From Platynereis dumerilii (Eukaryota > Annelida > Polychaeta > Phyllodocida > Nereididae): a DNA stretch of 64,000 bases. Positions 55,266 to 64,000 of this stretch are shown one piece after another. The stretch covers positions 51,052,629 to 51,116,628 of the forward strand of contig JAPTHN010000011.1 in NCBI GenBank assembly GCA_026936325.1, given 5' to 3'. Under the pieces are notes generated by a model. It saw only the letters and a program-made list of their open reading frames with translations. It made no database searches and was not told the origin of the DNA. Position 1 is the stretch's first letter. The number at the start of each line of letters is the position of its first letter. The position numbers and the translations under genes were made by a program.

Positions 55266-55442
55266 AACAAAATTGAAGTTATGAGTGTAGCTTTTCATAG
55301 CATTATATTAGCAGTTTTTTTCTTGATGCATAATGATGTTGACAAAGTGTGTATACATGGGTGGCATTACCGTCTTTACCAAGTTCTTCATTTCACCCCA
55401 ACAGTGAGTGGCACAACTCACCACTCACCCTGTGGGTAAGTT

Positions 55443-55686
55443 GTCAAAGAGACTCCAATTTGAAGCATCATAAAACAGTGAAAGGAGAGTTTTCATTCTC
55501 CTGAGTATGTGTCCTGATAAAATCAAATAACTTTTGTTTGTTCGCTTTACTTTTGATGAAACTACAGCCACTTTTATGGAAGGCGTAAAACTGGTCCATT
55601 CATTAACATTACGCTTCAGTACACTTTCCAGAGAACTCTCCTTTCACTGTTTTATGATGCTTCAAATAGGAGTCTCTTAGACAAAA
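55443..55686. repeat. 244-bp palindrome
   Basis: Arms of about 50 bp: AGAGACTCC, AAGCATCATAAAACAGTGAA and AGGAGAGTT, with inverse at 55630-55683. Probably the middle or remnant of a DNA element whose Tc1-like end is at about 56060. Confidence 0.7.
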
Positions 55687-55699
55687 CCAGGCAAAAACA

Positions 55700-56060
55700 C
55701 CATTTTTGCAGTATGACCAGGTGTCAAGTGTATTCATAGTCCATTAGAAGGATGAAAATGTGTCAGACACATAATTTCTTAGTTTTTTTTAGTTGACCTT
55801 TTATTAACAATTTTGGCTCATTAAATCACCATTATTACCTCCTAAGTTGAAATTTTTAAAAATTATAAAAAAATTAGTTTTTTCCTATTTCATGACTAAT
55901 TGCCTTTAAATCACATGAAACATGTTTGAATAACTTGTCTAAAATAACATTGAATAATTTAGCCACCTTTCCGCTAATGCACAATGCCATTAAGGCATTT
56001 TTTATTTTCCCTAATATTGCCAAAAAATTGACGTGGCCTAAACTTTTGTCCGCTACTGTA
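55700..56060. mobile_element. Tc1/mariner-like element, right end
   Basis: Read from the right: TACAGTAGCGGACAAAAGTT, then AGGCCACGTCAATTTTTTGG. CAGTAGCGGACAAAAG is a typical Tc1/mariner terminal repeat. No matching left end was found, so it is truncated or joined to the palindrome at 55443. Confidence 0.55.
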
Positions 56061-56116
56061 TATATATATTTCAAAAATTCTGAATATAAAGAGACTATTG
56101 CCTATTGGAAATATAC

Positions 56117-56199
56117 CTTCTGCTGCAGGACTGCCAGAGGATGTTAGTTCCAAGGCTTGTTCCCTTTGTGCACCGACTCCAGTCCTCCCAGCAGGAACC
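56117..56199 (-). CDS. Possible internal exon (unassigned)
   Basis: Minus strand: a strong acceptor (TTTCTCTTCTCCACAG) and a donor AAG|GTATAT bound 83 GC-rich bases. Two frames are open; one would read CWEDWSRCTKGTS, the other VPAGRTGVGAQREQALEL. No family is recognised. It could belong to an unplaced minus-strand gene or be chance. Confidence 0.25.
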
Positions 56200-56364
56200 T
56201 GTGGAGAAGAGAAATCAGTTTAGTAAAATGCTGATGACTTGGAATATGTGTTTGTCATACGTCGGGTAACAGCCCTCGGTTGGTAAATCACATATTCCCT
56301 CTCCTGTTGTGAATAACCAACATGTGTGATTTTAAGCGGTGAGCAATTTATAGCTCTTTGCAGA

Positions 56365-56580
56365 TAAGTGATCCAAACAGTTTCAAAATGAACATTCAAC
56401 TTGGTATTTTGATGTCAATGGCTAAAAAATTGTTTTTATTTGTTTATGTCAGTTATCATTTAATCAGTTCATTCAGCATGTATCATATATAGCTCATGGG
56501 TGTGAATAAACAATAATTTAACTAATTTAAGGTATGCACTTAATAAGAAGATTAGGAGACCAACAGGTTACTGTTAATGA
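56365..56580. repeat. Older repeat R1, left part (split by half-LINE D)
   Basis: Continues at 59958-60050. Paralogous to 46550-46830, which is uninterrupted and so shows the empty site. Confidence 0.8.
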
Positions 56581-56660
56581 TGTGACAGTGAGTGAGTGAG
56601 TGAGTGAGTGAATTAGTGTTTTACGTCTCATCAGCACCTGTGTGGGCTATTTAGAGACAT

Positions 56661-57639
56661 AATAATAATAATAATAATAATAATTTATTGACCACATAAA
56701 AAACAATTCACAATTACATAATTTGACAAGAATTAATATGACGTGGTTGGCGACACCAGATAGGTGTATTTGCCATTACCAGTTAATGAAACAAAGTGTT
56801 GCAAGAATAATACTTAAAAGTTAACATAATCGAGTTACAAAATTAAATTCAAGAAAAAGAAAGAAAAAAAAGAAAGGGAAAAAATGAACTAGAATTTTAT
56901 AGCTTATATTAGTGAATCCTGGGTTAACACTCGAAAAAATTTAGATTATGATAATGAATGATAATGTGATATTAACAAATGACCATGATGATGATGATGT
57001 AACCTTGACGTGAAGTTTACAAAAATTTCTTGATCTTCATGAATCAACAACTCTGAATGAGCTCTATGTGTGGGTAAGTACTTTATCCTCCTAACTGGAA
57101 ACAGGAGGACTGGGGAATACCTACAACCACACTAGAGCCATTGTGTAATATCTGTTCTAAATGCTGACCAGCAGAAAAGCAATGAGATAAAAAGAAATTA
57201 TAATAAATATATAATAATATATGTAGTTTTTGTTCTGACATTATCAGCTGAGATTTAGTCATTAATGTCATCAATAAATTGGGATTTCAGTCTCCTTTTG
57301 AAAGTGTGGACACTACAATGTCTATCCATATTGATACATTTAGCATTCCACAATTTAGCTCCATGTATTTTCATTGTTTTTGCATAAAGACTAGATTGGT
57401 AGCGAGGGATATATAGCAGGGATTTCTGCCGTGTTGTTCTTTGGGCAATGCACCTGTTTTGAACAAAGAAATCATTGAAGATATTCGGCAGCAAGCCTTT
57501 CAGAAATTTGAATATAAACATCAGTGTAAAAATAGAGTGTATTTGTTCCAATTTCAGCAGTTTCATTTCTCTAAATAATTGAGCACTTGGATGTTTCACA
57601 GGCACTGATCTGATAATTTTAATGGTCTTTTTTTGAAGT
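56661..57639 (-). mobile_element. 5'-truncated LINE inserted in half-LINE D
   Basis: Host sequence GAGACAT|ACTTGGTTTG is split exactly here. The minus strand reads QKKTIKIIRSVPVKHPSAQL, then FKFLKGLLPNIFNDFF, TTRQKSLLYIPRYQSS, AKLWN and TFKRRLKSQFIDD, the C-terminal end of a jockey/CR1-type ORF2 like that at 23714-24029, in one open frame. The 3' end is a (TTA)n tail at 56661-56684. Confidence 0.85.
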
Positions 57640-57675
57640 ACTTGGTTTGTGTCTTTATAGTTGTTCTTTTGCTAC

Positions 57676-59562
57676 TTAGTTATTTCTTTTTTGTGTCGTG
57701 GTTTCCGTCGTCCGTTGTTTTCTTACCAATTTCAGAGCAACAGACAAAAGGCCATGAATGACCAGTAAAATGAGGATTCCATAGAATTCATCAGTGAAGG
57801 TGTACTTGGTGACTAAACTGTGTATTTCTTTTTTGGTTGTGTGTGTATCTTCTGGCCAGGAGTACAGCTTTTGTTTTGTTCGCTCAGTCAGCTTCCTAGA
57901 CACATTGCCGAAGCCGGACATTTGAAGATGTGAAACTGCTGAGTCTAGGTAATGGTCTATAATCTTTAGTCGGTATGTTTGAACGTGTTCAGGTGATACT
58001 TCTTCAAGTAGGAGGTGGAAGAGATAGGCTCTGTGAGTGATTGGGTTGTCTTTTTCAAGACTGTCTGTTCCTCCATCCTGAGGGTTTGTTTCCTTTTTTT
58101 CCATTTCGTCCACTCCGTCCTGTCCTTTGTTTTCTGGATCGTCTTCTTCTTCCTCTAGGCCCTCTTCCTTTTCTTTTTCCTGTAGATCTCCTTGAGCTGC
58201 TGCATTTTCTTCCTCTTCATCTTGTTCTGCTTCCATGGACTGGTTGCCGGGTGACGTGTTCCTGCCATCATCCGAGTCTTCCTCTTCCTCTTCAGTGTCT
58301 GTTTCAGTCTGACGTACTTCCATTTCTTCCTCAGGAGGAGTTGTGATGCCAGCTGTTGGGATTTGTTCTTCAAGGTCTGGCTGGGAATCAGGCTGTTTTG
58401 TGGTGTTTGTTGTCTTTGGCGTGGTTGTTCCATTTGTTCCTCCCGAATGTCTGTTGTTGTCTTCGATGTTCTCTGTGTGTTGTTGGTGTATTCTGTTGAT
58501 GCTGCGTTCTTCGAGTTGTAACCTTCGTCTTGGTGTCGCATGGTGTTGAGGTTGTGGATATCCTGCCATGTCGGCATAGCTTGGAATTCCTGCATGTTGG
58601 TCCACGATCCTTCTAGCCTCCGGAAAAGATATCGCTTGGGTTGCCTTCAATGTGAGGATCTCTTTTTCCTTAGTCCACTGTCTACAAGTTTTGCTGTAAG
58701 AGGGATGATCCTCCTTACAGTTGACACAAAGAGGAGGGGATGAGCAAGGTTGTTCCTTTGATTGAACGTGGTCCTCGGATCCACAATGTCCACAAACTTC
58801 TTGTCGTCGGCACCATTTGCTCAGATGACCGAAACGTTGACATTTATAGCATCTTCTTGGATTGGGGATGTATGGTCGTACCTTACATTGCTCCCATATA
58901 ACTTTGACACTCTCTGGAAGAGTCGTGTCTGAAAAAGTCAAGATAAGAAGCTCCCGATTATCCCTCTGTGGGATTCTATGAAAATGAATGACATCAGTGA
59001 AAGTTTCAAACCATTCTTGTAAATCGTTGTCCGAGTCTAAATAGCTAAGGGAGGAGAACACCACTCCCTTGGAAGTATTCAAGGTCCGATGAGGTTTGAT
59101 TATTGCCTGTGTACCTGCAACATCTTTCAGCCTAAGGAGTTTCCGAGTCTGGTCGTTGTTTCTGGTCTTAAATAGGACGGTTCCATCTCTCTGTAAGGTT
59201 GTCTCTGCAGGTTCGCCGACTTCTTGAAGTATGGTCTTGTAGATGGCGAAAGGAGATAGCCTGTTAGTTGGTTAGAACACTATGTACCTGTGTCGGTACT
59301 CCGACTTTCGTGTTGTCGTTTGTCGATTTAGCTGTTCTGGGTCGATACAGTCATCCGAGGATGACCGCTGCCGTTTTAGTCGAGACTGTGAATTAGGAAG
59401 AGAGTATGCCATAGGATATTTGTGATGTTCATCCCCCATGCTCCCCACCCACCAAGGAGCCCAACAAGGGGGACTATATGGGTAGGGCTGCGCCCAGTAC
59501 CCTAGTCCAGGGATACATGGGGGATATACTCGTAGAAGGCTTGGTAAGAGATACAGCTGCAA
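57676..59562 (-). pseudogene. LINE ORF1, copy D (one in-frame stop)
   Basis: One frame of 629 codons with a single TAA at 59272-59274. Order: Pro/Tyr-rich leader (GLGYWAQPYPYSPPCW), RRM-like region ending GTQAIIKPHRTLNTSKGVVF, a second fold, knuckles CYKCQRFGHLSKWC, CGHCGSEDHVQSKEQPC and CVNCKEDHPSYSKTC, ISFPEARRIVDQ, a very acidic linker (EEEEEDSDDG, EKEEGLEEEEDD), then KLTERTKQKLYSWPEDT and a hydrophobic helix YGILILLVIHGLLSVALKL. Downstream of the stop, 468 codons run from Met at 59082. The best-kept ORF1 in the window. Confidence 0.9.
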
Positions 59563-60115
59563 TCATATTTAAAACATGGCCAGCATGTAGACTTGGTCAG
59601 AACCTTCTTTGATTGACCCATCAGCCATGGCCAAATAGGACCGAAGTCCTAGTGACAACATGAAAAGCCGATTGACTGGACCGGGCCAATCCAGCCTCCC
59701 GTCTAGGAGAAATCCAGGCCAAAGTAGTGTATTGTATGGGAGGGACCAACTTAGGCCCACCCAACCCAACTACCAGGACCCCTTCATCCTCCGACACGGG
59801 TCACAACCCACGGCAAACAGGTTGCCCCATTTCCGTCGGGGAGACGTGTGCAAGCGCACTGTCTCGTGTTGGCCACTAAGGATAGAGGGCTTCACCTTAG
59901 TGTTACCACCCACCGCCAGGAGGAGGCCCGAGACCTGCGGGGGCTAATGATGTGACAAAGCCAGTTTGCAGGTTAAAACGGAGAACTTTTTTTCCTAGTA
60001 GGCCGCCAATCTGCAAAAAAGCTCTCTGAGTGTCAAAAACAGTCTGATCTAACAAAGCGACAAAGCTGATTTATTCATGAATGGAATTGGGTCAGTGAAA
60101 ACCATCAGTTCCTGA

Positions 60116-60747
60116 TACATAATTATCAAGAGTGTGAAACTAGGAATGTAAACAAAAGGCCTTGGGGGATTGACCACTATATTTAACAGTGATTTAACCA
60201 ATTTTTCCACAGTACCTGCAGTGTTTCATGATCCGTGCAGTCATCCCTCACCATCTACCAGGGTCACTGGTTTACAACTGGGTCAAGGCCTTACACAGGT
60301 CATTTGACCATCAAGTTTTAAAATTACCAAAGAGGGCAGCACTGCCCAGTACTCTCCAGTTCATTGGTACTCTCACTTGCATGAGTCCTGTGATTTTCTT
60401 GTCAGGCAATTGACAGGTGCTGCGCTCTCTTGTAATTTTAAAACTAGTCAAATGACCATTGTAAGCCCTTGACCCAGTTGTAAACCAGTGACACTTCCTC
60501 TCTGTGATTGAGGCCCATCACTATAGATAATGCAACTACCTGTAAAAATTCATGGATTTTATGGAACTACTGATGTGTCAGCTCCAACCAGTGTGCTAGA
60601 TGGTGAGGGATGACTGCAACTTGTGCAAGGATCATGAAACCTCGCAGGTATTGTGGAAAAATTGGTTAAATCACTGTTAAATATAGTGGTCAATCCCCCA
60701 AGGCCTTTTGTTTACATTCCTAGTTTCACACTCTTGATAATTATGTA
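60116..60747. mobile_element. 632-bp palindromic element P1
   Basis: Near-perfect inverted arms from both ends: TACATAATTATCAAGAGTGT, TAGGAATGTAAACAAAAGGC, GGATTGACCACTATATTTAA, GTCACTGGTTTACAACTGGG, with inverse to 60747. The terminal TA on both sides may be the target duplication (Tc1/mariner type). A damaged one-armed copy is at 36300-36715. Confidence 0.87.
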
Positions 60748-60986
60748 CCATTACAGGCCTATGTCCATCAGTGACTCCACTCGTGCAGCTAAGCCCAAAA
60801 AGTCTGGAAATCATACAATCTGTGAAGTTTGTGTAAAGTTACCTTTCCCTAGCAGATTGACAATCTCGTTCTTAACTAATATTTTATCAACTGCATGTAA
60901 ATTTGAAAGTTTCAAAGTCTTGGAAGGGACAAGGCACTTTGCTTTGTTGACTTTCATTATAATGGGAAATTTGCAATTCATTCAGT

Positions 60987-61152
60987 CAGTGGCGTCAGTT
61001 CCTATGGGGCTGATGGGGCAGATGCCCCACCACATTTTTTGCCAAAGTATACATGTTTCTGAATTTAAAAAATGTAACTTTTTCCCTGGCATCTTCCACG
61101 AAGGTGTGACAACTATTTGCCCCACAACTGTAAAATGAAACTGACGCCCCTG
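60987..61152. mobile_element. 166-bp hAT-like MITE, 8-bp target duplication
   Basis: Ends CAGTGGCGTCAGTT and AACTGACGCCCCTG. Exact CATTCAGT direct repeats at 60979-60986 and 61153-61160. CAGNGGCG ends with 8-bp duplications are diagnostic of hAT elements. Confidence 0.9.
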
Positions 61153-61160
61153 CATTCAGT

Positions 61161-61625
61161 ATAGATGCAAGCATTTTTTTCTTTGTTGTATTGTATTCAT
61201 TCTTTTTTATTGACATGTGCGCAGGAAGACATAACATACACATTACAACTGGTAACACTACGTATAAGTATAGGACAAGGAAAACACACAGTCCTACTGG
61301 GCTTACATGTCAAAAACATACTAAATCACATCTTAAATGGCAAAATTAAGAAGAAAATAAAACAGAAGTTATACCACAATAAATAGGCATTTGATCCATA
61401 AATAATGGGAAGAAAACAGAAAGACAAAATAAAAAAACAGAGTAAAAAATAAATAACCGGTTTCCTTGATAAGCGTATTCTCTAAAGAGCCCTTAGTTTT
61501 GGAAATTAAAACCAAATCCTTCTGGCTGTTTTAAAATGTCAGGCGCAATATTTTACACCTACAAAATGTGAACAGGTGGACAATTCGTCAGAGACATACA
61601 TGTGACATCACTAACATGTGTCTTA
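61161..61625. other. Nothing recognised
   Basis: AT-rich sequence downstream of the GT31 gene, including its probable 3' UTR side. No AATAAA on the minus strand could be tied to the gene with confidence. Confidence 0.35.
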
Positions 61626-61842
61626 AGGCCAGACATAATTGATCTTTAGCTTCTCGGATCTTCTCGAGGCACTTTATAATATGGGGTCAGTCGGTAGAAC
61701 GAAAAAAAAAGAAGGTAAAATCTCAATTTTATATAATGTCAATTTAATAAAAATTCTGGTTATGCACAATTTTTTTTTCCGTAGGCAGAAAATCTGCTGG
61801 GTCGGTTGATCCTAGGAGCTAAAAATTAAGAAAAGTCTTGCC
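61626..61842. mobile_element. MITE family M1, copy 2
   Basis: Inverted copy of 7137-7343: AGGCCAGACATAATTGATCT at the left, GCTAAAAATTAAGAAAAGTC at the right, and the shared GGGTCGGTTGATCCTAGGAG block. Confidence 0.78.
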
Positions 61843-62024
61843 TTGTAACATGGTAAGTACAGGATATGACAAACTTCTAGGAATATGAGCCATTGAATGT
61901 ACATGTATACAAGTAGGTATAACACAGTATGGGATATGACAAGAGTCCAAGCACTGAAGCACTGAGGTTATTGCTGGTATCTAAGCAGCTGTAACATGAT
62001 GGTATGAAAGAGAAACTCAACGAG

Positions 62025-63128
62025 TCATGTCAATATCCCAAATATTGTGTACAAGATCAATTTGAGTTTTACGTTCCATGTGTTGATATCTTTCAATCCT
62101 ATACAAGCCCTGTGTCTCAATAATCCTGATATATATACATCGTCAATATGAAATATTTTTGTTGACCGAGAAGCCTCCAACAACTTAAATGCCACCTTCT
62201 TTGGTATGATTGTTACACTATTCCCACTGCAATACATTGGAAAATATTGACCTGGATAATTTGAGTGGGAAATTTCCCATCCAGGTTTAAGTTTCTTTTC
62301 ATGAACAACAACATCCTTTAGAGAGTGCAAACAGTACACATCATCATAAAGAGTTTTATCCAGATATTCAGACTTTCCAATTAATACATGTACAATGCCA
62401 AATAACCCAGGCGAATCATCATCACCCTTAATAAGAATTTTCAATTTTTTTCCACATTTCTTCACCCAGTTGAATATCGTTAATCCTTTGTAACCCAAAT
62501 GATGATATGCCTCCATGTAATTGAGCAGAATAATATCACTGTGAGTCTTTATTTCCTTATTTAACATTTCCTTTCCCTTGATATCGATCAAGTGCTTTAT
62601 GTTTTTACTTAACATTTCCTGTCCATTGATATTGATTGTGTTCTTTTGTCCAATGACAAAGACAAGACCAATCCGTTTGCTGATCTGATCCTTCCCAAAA
62701 TGGTACTTATATACCTCGCGGATAAGTTCCCGTTTCCAAAGGTTAAATGTTTCAGAATAAATATAAATCAAAACTTCCAAGTCGTTGGCAATAACACAGT
62801 CAGGTTCGACCAAGACAGAAGGTAGACTCCAAGGGCTTCCCTGCCAGCATTCTGATACACACCACTTTGGATCTGAGAATCCTTCTTCATTACATTTAAT
62901 GAAGTTTTGTCTGCTTTCATTGTAATGAATTAAAATGTCATGATTAAGTTGCTCATTAGTCATGTAAATGATCAAAGAAATTAAAATCCACAACAATAAA
63001 CCAATGCATACAGCTGCAAGAATTCTGTGTCTTCGCAGAAATAACAAAATCATGATACTTAGCATATCATAGTCAACAATTGATATAAATATTGATATAA
63101 ATATTGATATAAATATCAGAAACAACAA
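62025..63128 (-). CDS. GT31 glycosyltransferase (beta-1,3-galactosyltransferase-like)
   Basis: Likely transfers Gal or GlcNAc in beta-1,3 linkage onto glycans in the Golgi. Single exon, up to 367 residues, within the usual 330-420. Type II topology: short basic cytosolic tail (RRHR), a membrane helix (ILAAVCIGLLLWILISLIIY), then a lumenal domain. GT31 marks: WKRELIREVY for the R-x-x-W region, GLVFVIGQ, EIKTHSDIILLNYMEAYHHL then GYKGLTIFNW, the metal-binding KGDDD at 235-238, YPGQYFPMYCSGNSVTIIPK, and DDVYISG at 329-335 (family EDVYxG). The first 21 residues come from a GATATAAAT-type repeat, so Met22 (63065) or Met26 is the better start. The three-Asp motif matches the DxD site. Acceptor and gene name cannot be assigned. 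Confidence 0.85.
   Translation of the reverse strand: MLFLIFISIFISIFISIVDYDMLSIMILLFLRRHRILAAVCIGLLLWILISLIIYMTNEQLNHDILIHYNESRQNFIKCNEEGFSDPKWCVSECWQGSPWSLPSVLVEPDCVIANDLEVLIYIYSETFNLWKRELIREVYKYHFGKDQISKRIGLVFVIGQKNTININGQEMLSKNIKHLIDIKGKEMLNKEIKTHSDIILLNYMEAYHHLGYKGLTIFNWVKKCGKKLKILIKGDDDSPGLFGIVHVLIGKSEYLDKTLYDDVYCLHSLKDVVVHEKKLKPGWEISHSNYPGQYFPMYCSGNSVTIIPKKVAFKLLEASRSTKIFHIDDVYISGLLRHRACIGLKDINTWNVKLKLILYTIFGILT
63060..63120. repeat. GATATAAATATT short tandem repeat
   Basis: About three 12-bp units, GATATAAATATT, at the 5' end of the GT31 frame, coding IFIS repeats. This is the reason to doubt the most upstream Met. Confidence 0.8.
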
Positions 63129-63677
63129 AAAAGGCCCAGCTCAAGTAATGAACTAATGTAAAATACCAATACTGTTCAAGAGATGACAGCTCAAGGGTAC
63201 ATAGATTTGTTCAAAATATTCACTAAAAAGATTGCATGTAGTGTACACACCTGAGGTATAATGTGCACCAAACCAGAACTTACTACCCTTACGGACCATG
63301 ATTTCCTCTGCACAGGGTCAAGCCTGGACACGCTTGATAAATATCAAACCCTTGTCATATATATGGTTGATTCCTTGATACTTTGAATCTATAAAAGGAC
63401 AAATTGAACGATGCACACTTCAAAATATAAAGGTTTTGGGTTTGTCTGATACTTTCATTTTTATTTTCAAGATATGAAGGGAAAAGAAACAATATATGCA
63501 CTCAGCAATGTACTTTTTTTAGTTTAATGTTTGGTGATTTTGAATAGTAAACAACTTTGATTTGTGCCAACCCTTTTACACATATTTTTCCTGACTTTTC
63601 TCACATTTACTTTAACTAATATAAGTTGTGTTTTTTTATAGAAATATAATAAATTGATACATTTTCAGTGTAAATGA
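63129..63677. other. GT31 upstream region
   Basis: AT-rich. No clear TATA box or upstream exon could be placed. A splice acceptor for a 5' UTR exon is possible near the start of the frame. Confidence 0.35.
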
Positions 63678-64000
63678 AGTGTGTGTGTATTTGTGTTTTA
63701 CGCCTCTGCAGCACCTTATTGGGCTATATCGAGGCTTGCTAGGTTGTTATTTGTCGTTGTTAATTTTCCTCATATTTTGTAGTATGTCTGTGTTTGGTAC
63801 AAAAATGAGATTATGTTTTCTGGTTTATCTACGAGAAGTCGAAGTGGGTTTGTTGGGAGAAGTGCATTTCTTTGTGATTGAAAATCTCTACAATCCTTTA
63901 GGATATGTTTAATCGTGAGGGGACATTGGCATTTCTCGCAAATCGGGGCTGGGTCACCCAGTAGAAGATGCGAATGTGTGAGTCTTGAATGTCCAATAAG
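63678..64000 (-). mobile_element. LINE with ORF2 C-terminus (fragment G, runs off the edge)
   Basis: Minus strand. The 3' end has a (CA)n-like tail at 63680-63700, then GCCTCGATATAGCCCA and GTGCTGCAGAGGCG as in half-LINE A. Upstream of it ends an ORF2 (63770-64000): LIGHSRLTHSHLLLGDPAPI, then the zinc motif CEKCQCPLTIKHILKDC, PENIISF and QTYYKI then stop. GHxxLTHxHLL and C-x2-C-x8-H-x4-C mark the C-terminus of I/jockey-superfamily ORF2 proteins. The element continues beyond the window and may be whole. Confidence 0.85.

Larger units (their letters stand above)
56588..59944 (-). mobile_element. Half-LINE copy D, 13-bp target duplication
   Basis: Flanked by TAATGATGTGACA at 56575-56587 and 59945-59957. 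(GTGA)n tail at 56588-56606, then ACGTCTCATCAGCACC and GGCTATTTAGAGACAT. ORF1 is nearly whole. The 5' region (59560-59944) matches copy E rather than A-C, so at least two 5' variants exist. A second LINE fragment (56661-57639) sits in its 3' UTR. Without that, the length is about 2.38 kb. Confidence 0.92.

Noticed and set aside
58041-58595. Open frames of 101 and 146 codons overlapping half-LINE D
   Set aside because: Shadows of the acidic linker of ORF1 in other frames.

Overview
This is a stretch of an animal nuclear genome: AT-rich, with short, relatively GC-rich exons bounded by GT-AG introns, and dense in transposable elements. The frequent AGGCCTAT-type oligomers, an SLC6 transporter, tandem C-type lectins and large foldback elements suggest a marine invertebrate deuterostome, perhaps an echinoderm. 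That placement is a guess from style and no marker gene settles it.

Host genes. (1) 3401-10036, minus: the first five coding exons of an SLC6 Na+/Cl- coupled transporter (taurine/creatine/GABA type); the rest lies beyond the left edge. (2) 35589-39715 and 41458-47239, plus: two tandem paralogues with the same exon plan, each a secreted protein with an unrecognised N-terminal module of about 85 residues followed by a C-type lectin domain. (3) 50955-51099, minus: a cysteine-rich last exon followed by AATAAA, the 3' end of an otherwise unresolved gene. (4) 62025-63128, minus: a single-exon GT31 (beta-1,3-galactosyltransferase-like) type II membrane enzyme.

Mobile DNA fills most of the remainder. 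The main theme is a family of half-LINEs: five copies (17045-19217, 29635-35262, 36853-38366, 53519-55265, 56588-59944) start with the same GC-rich 5' end, carry a gag-like ORF1 with three zinc knuckles, and go straight to a 3' end with no reverse transcriptase. Copy A shares its last ~110 bp with 63678-64000, which holds the C-terminus of an ORF2, so the half-LINEs probably borrow the enzymes of that full LINE. Three copies have clear 11-14 bp target duplications. One is split by a 4600-bp foldback element with TTA target duplications and about fifteen ~190-bp units in two opposed arrays.

Other layers are nested palindromic DNA elements in the intron of the second lectin gene, a nested set of DNA transposons at 24.1-28.3 kb, hAT-like MITEs with exact 8-bp duplications, a tRNA-derived SINE with three copies, several 5'-truncated LINEs, and mini- and microsatellites. 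Some elements may affect genes: a duplicated splice acceptor and a GC splice donor occur in lectin gene 1.
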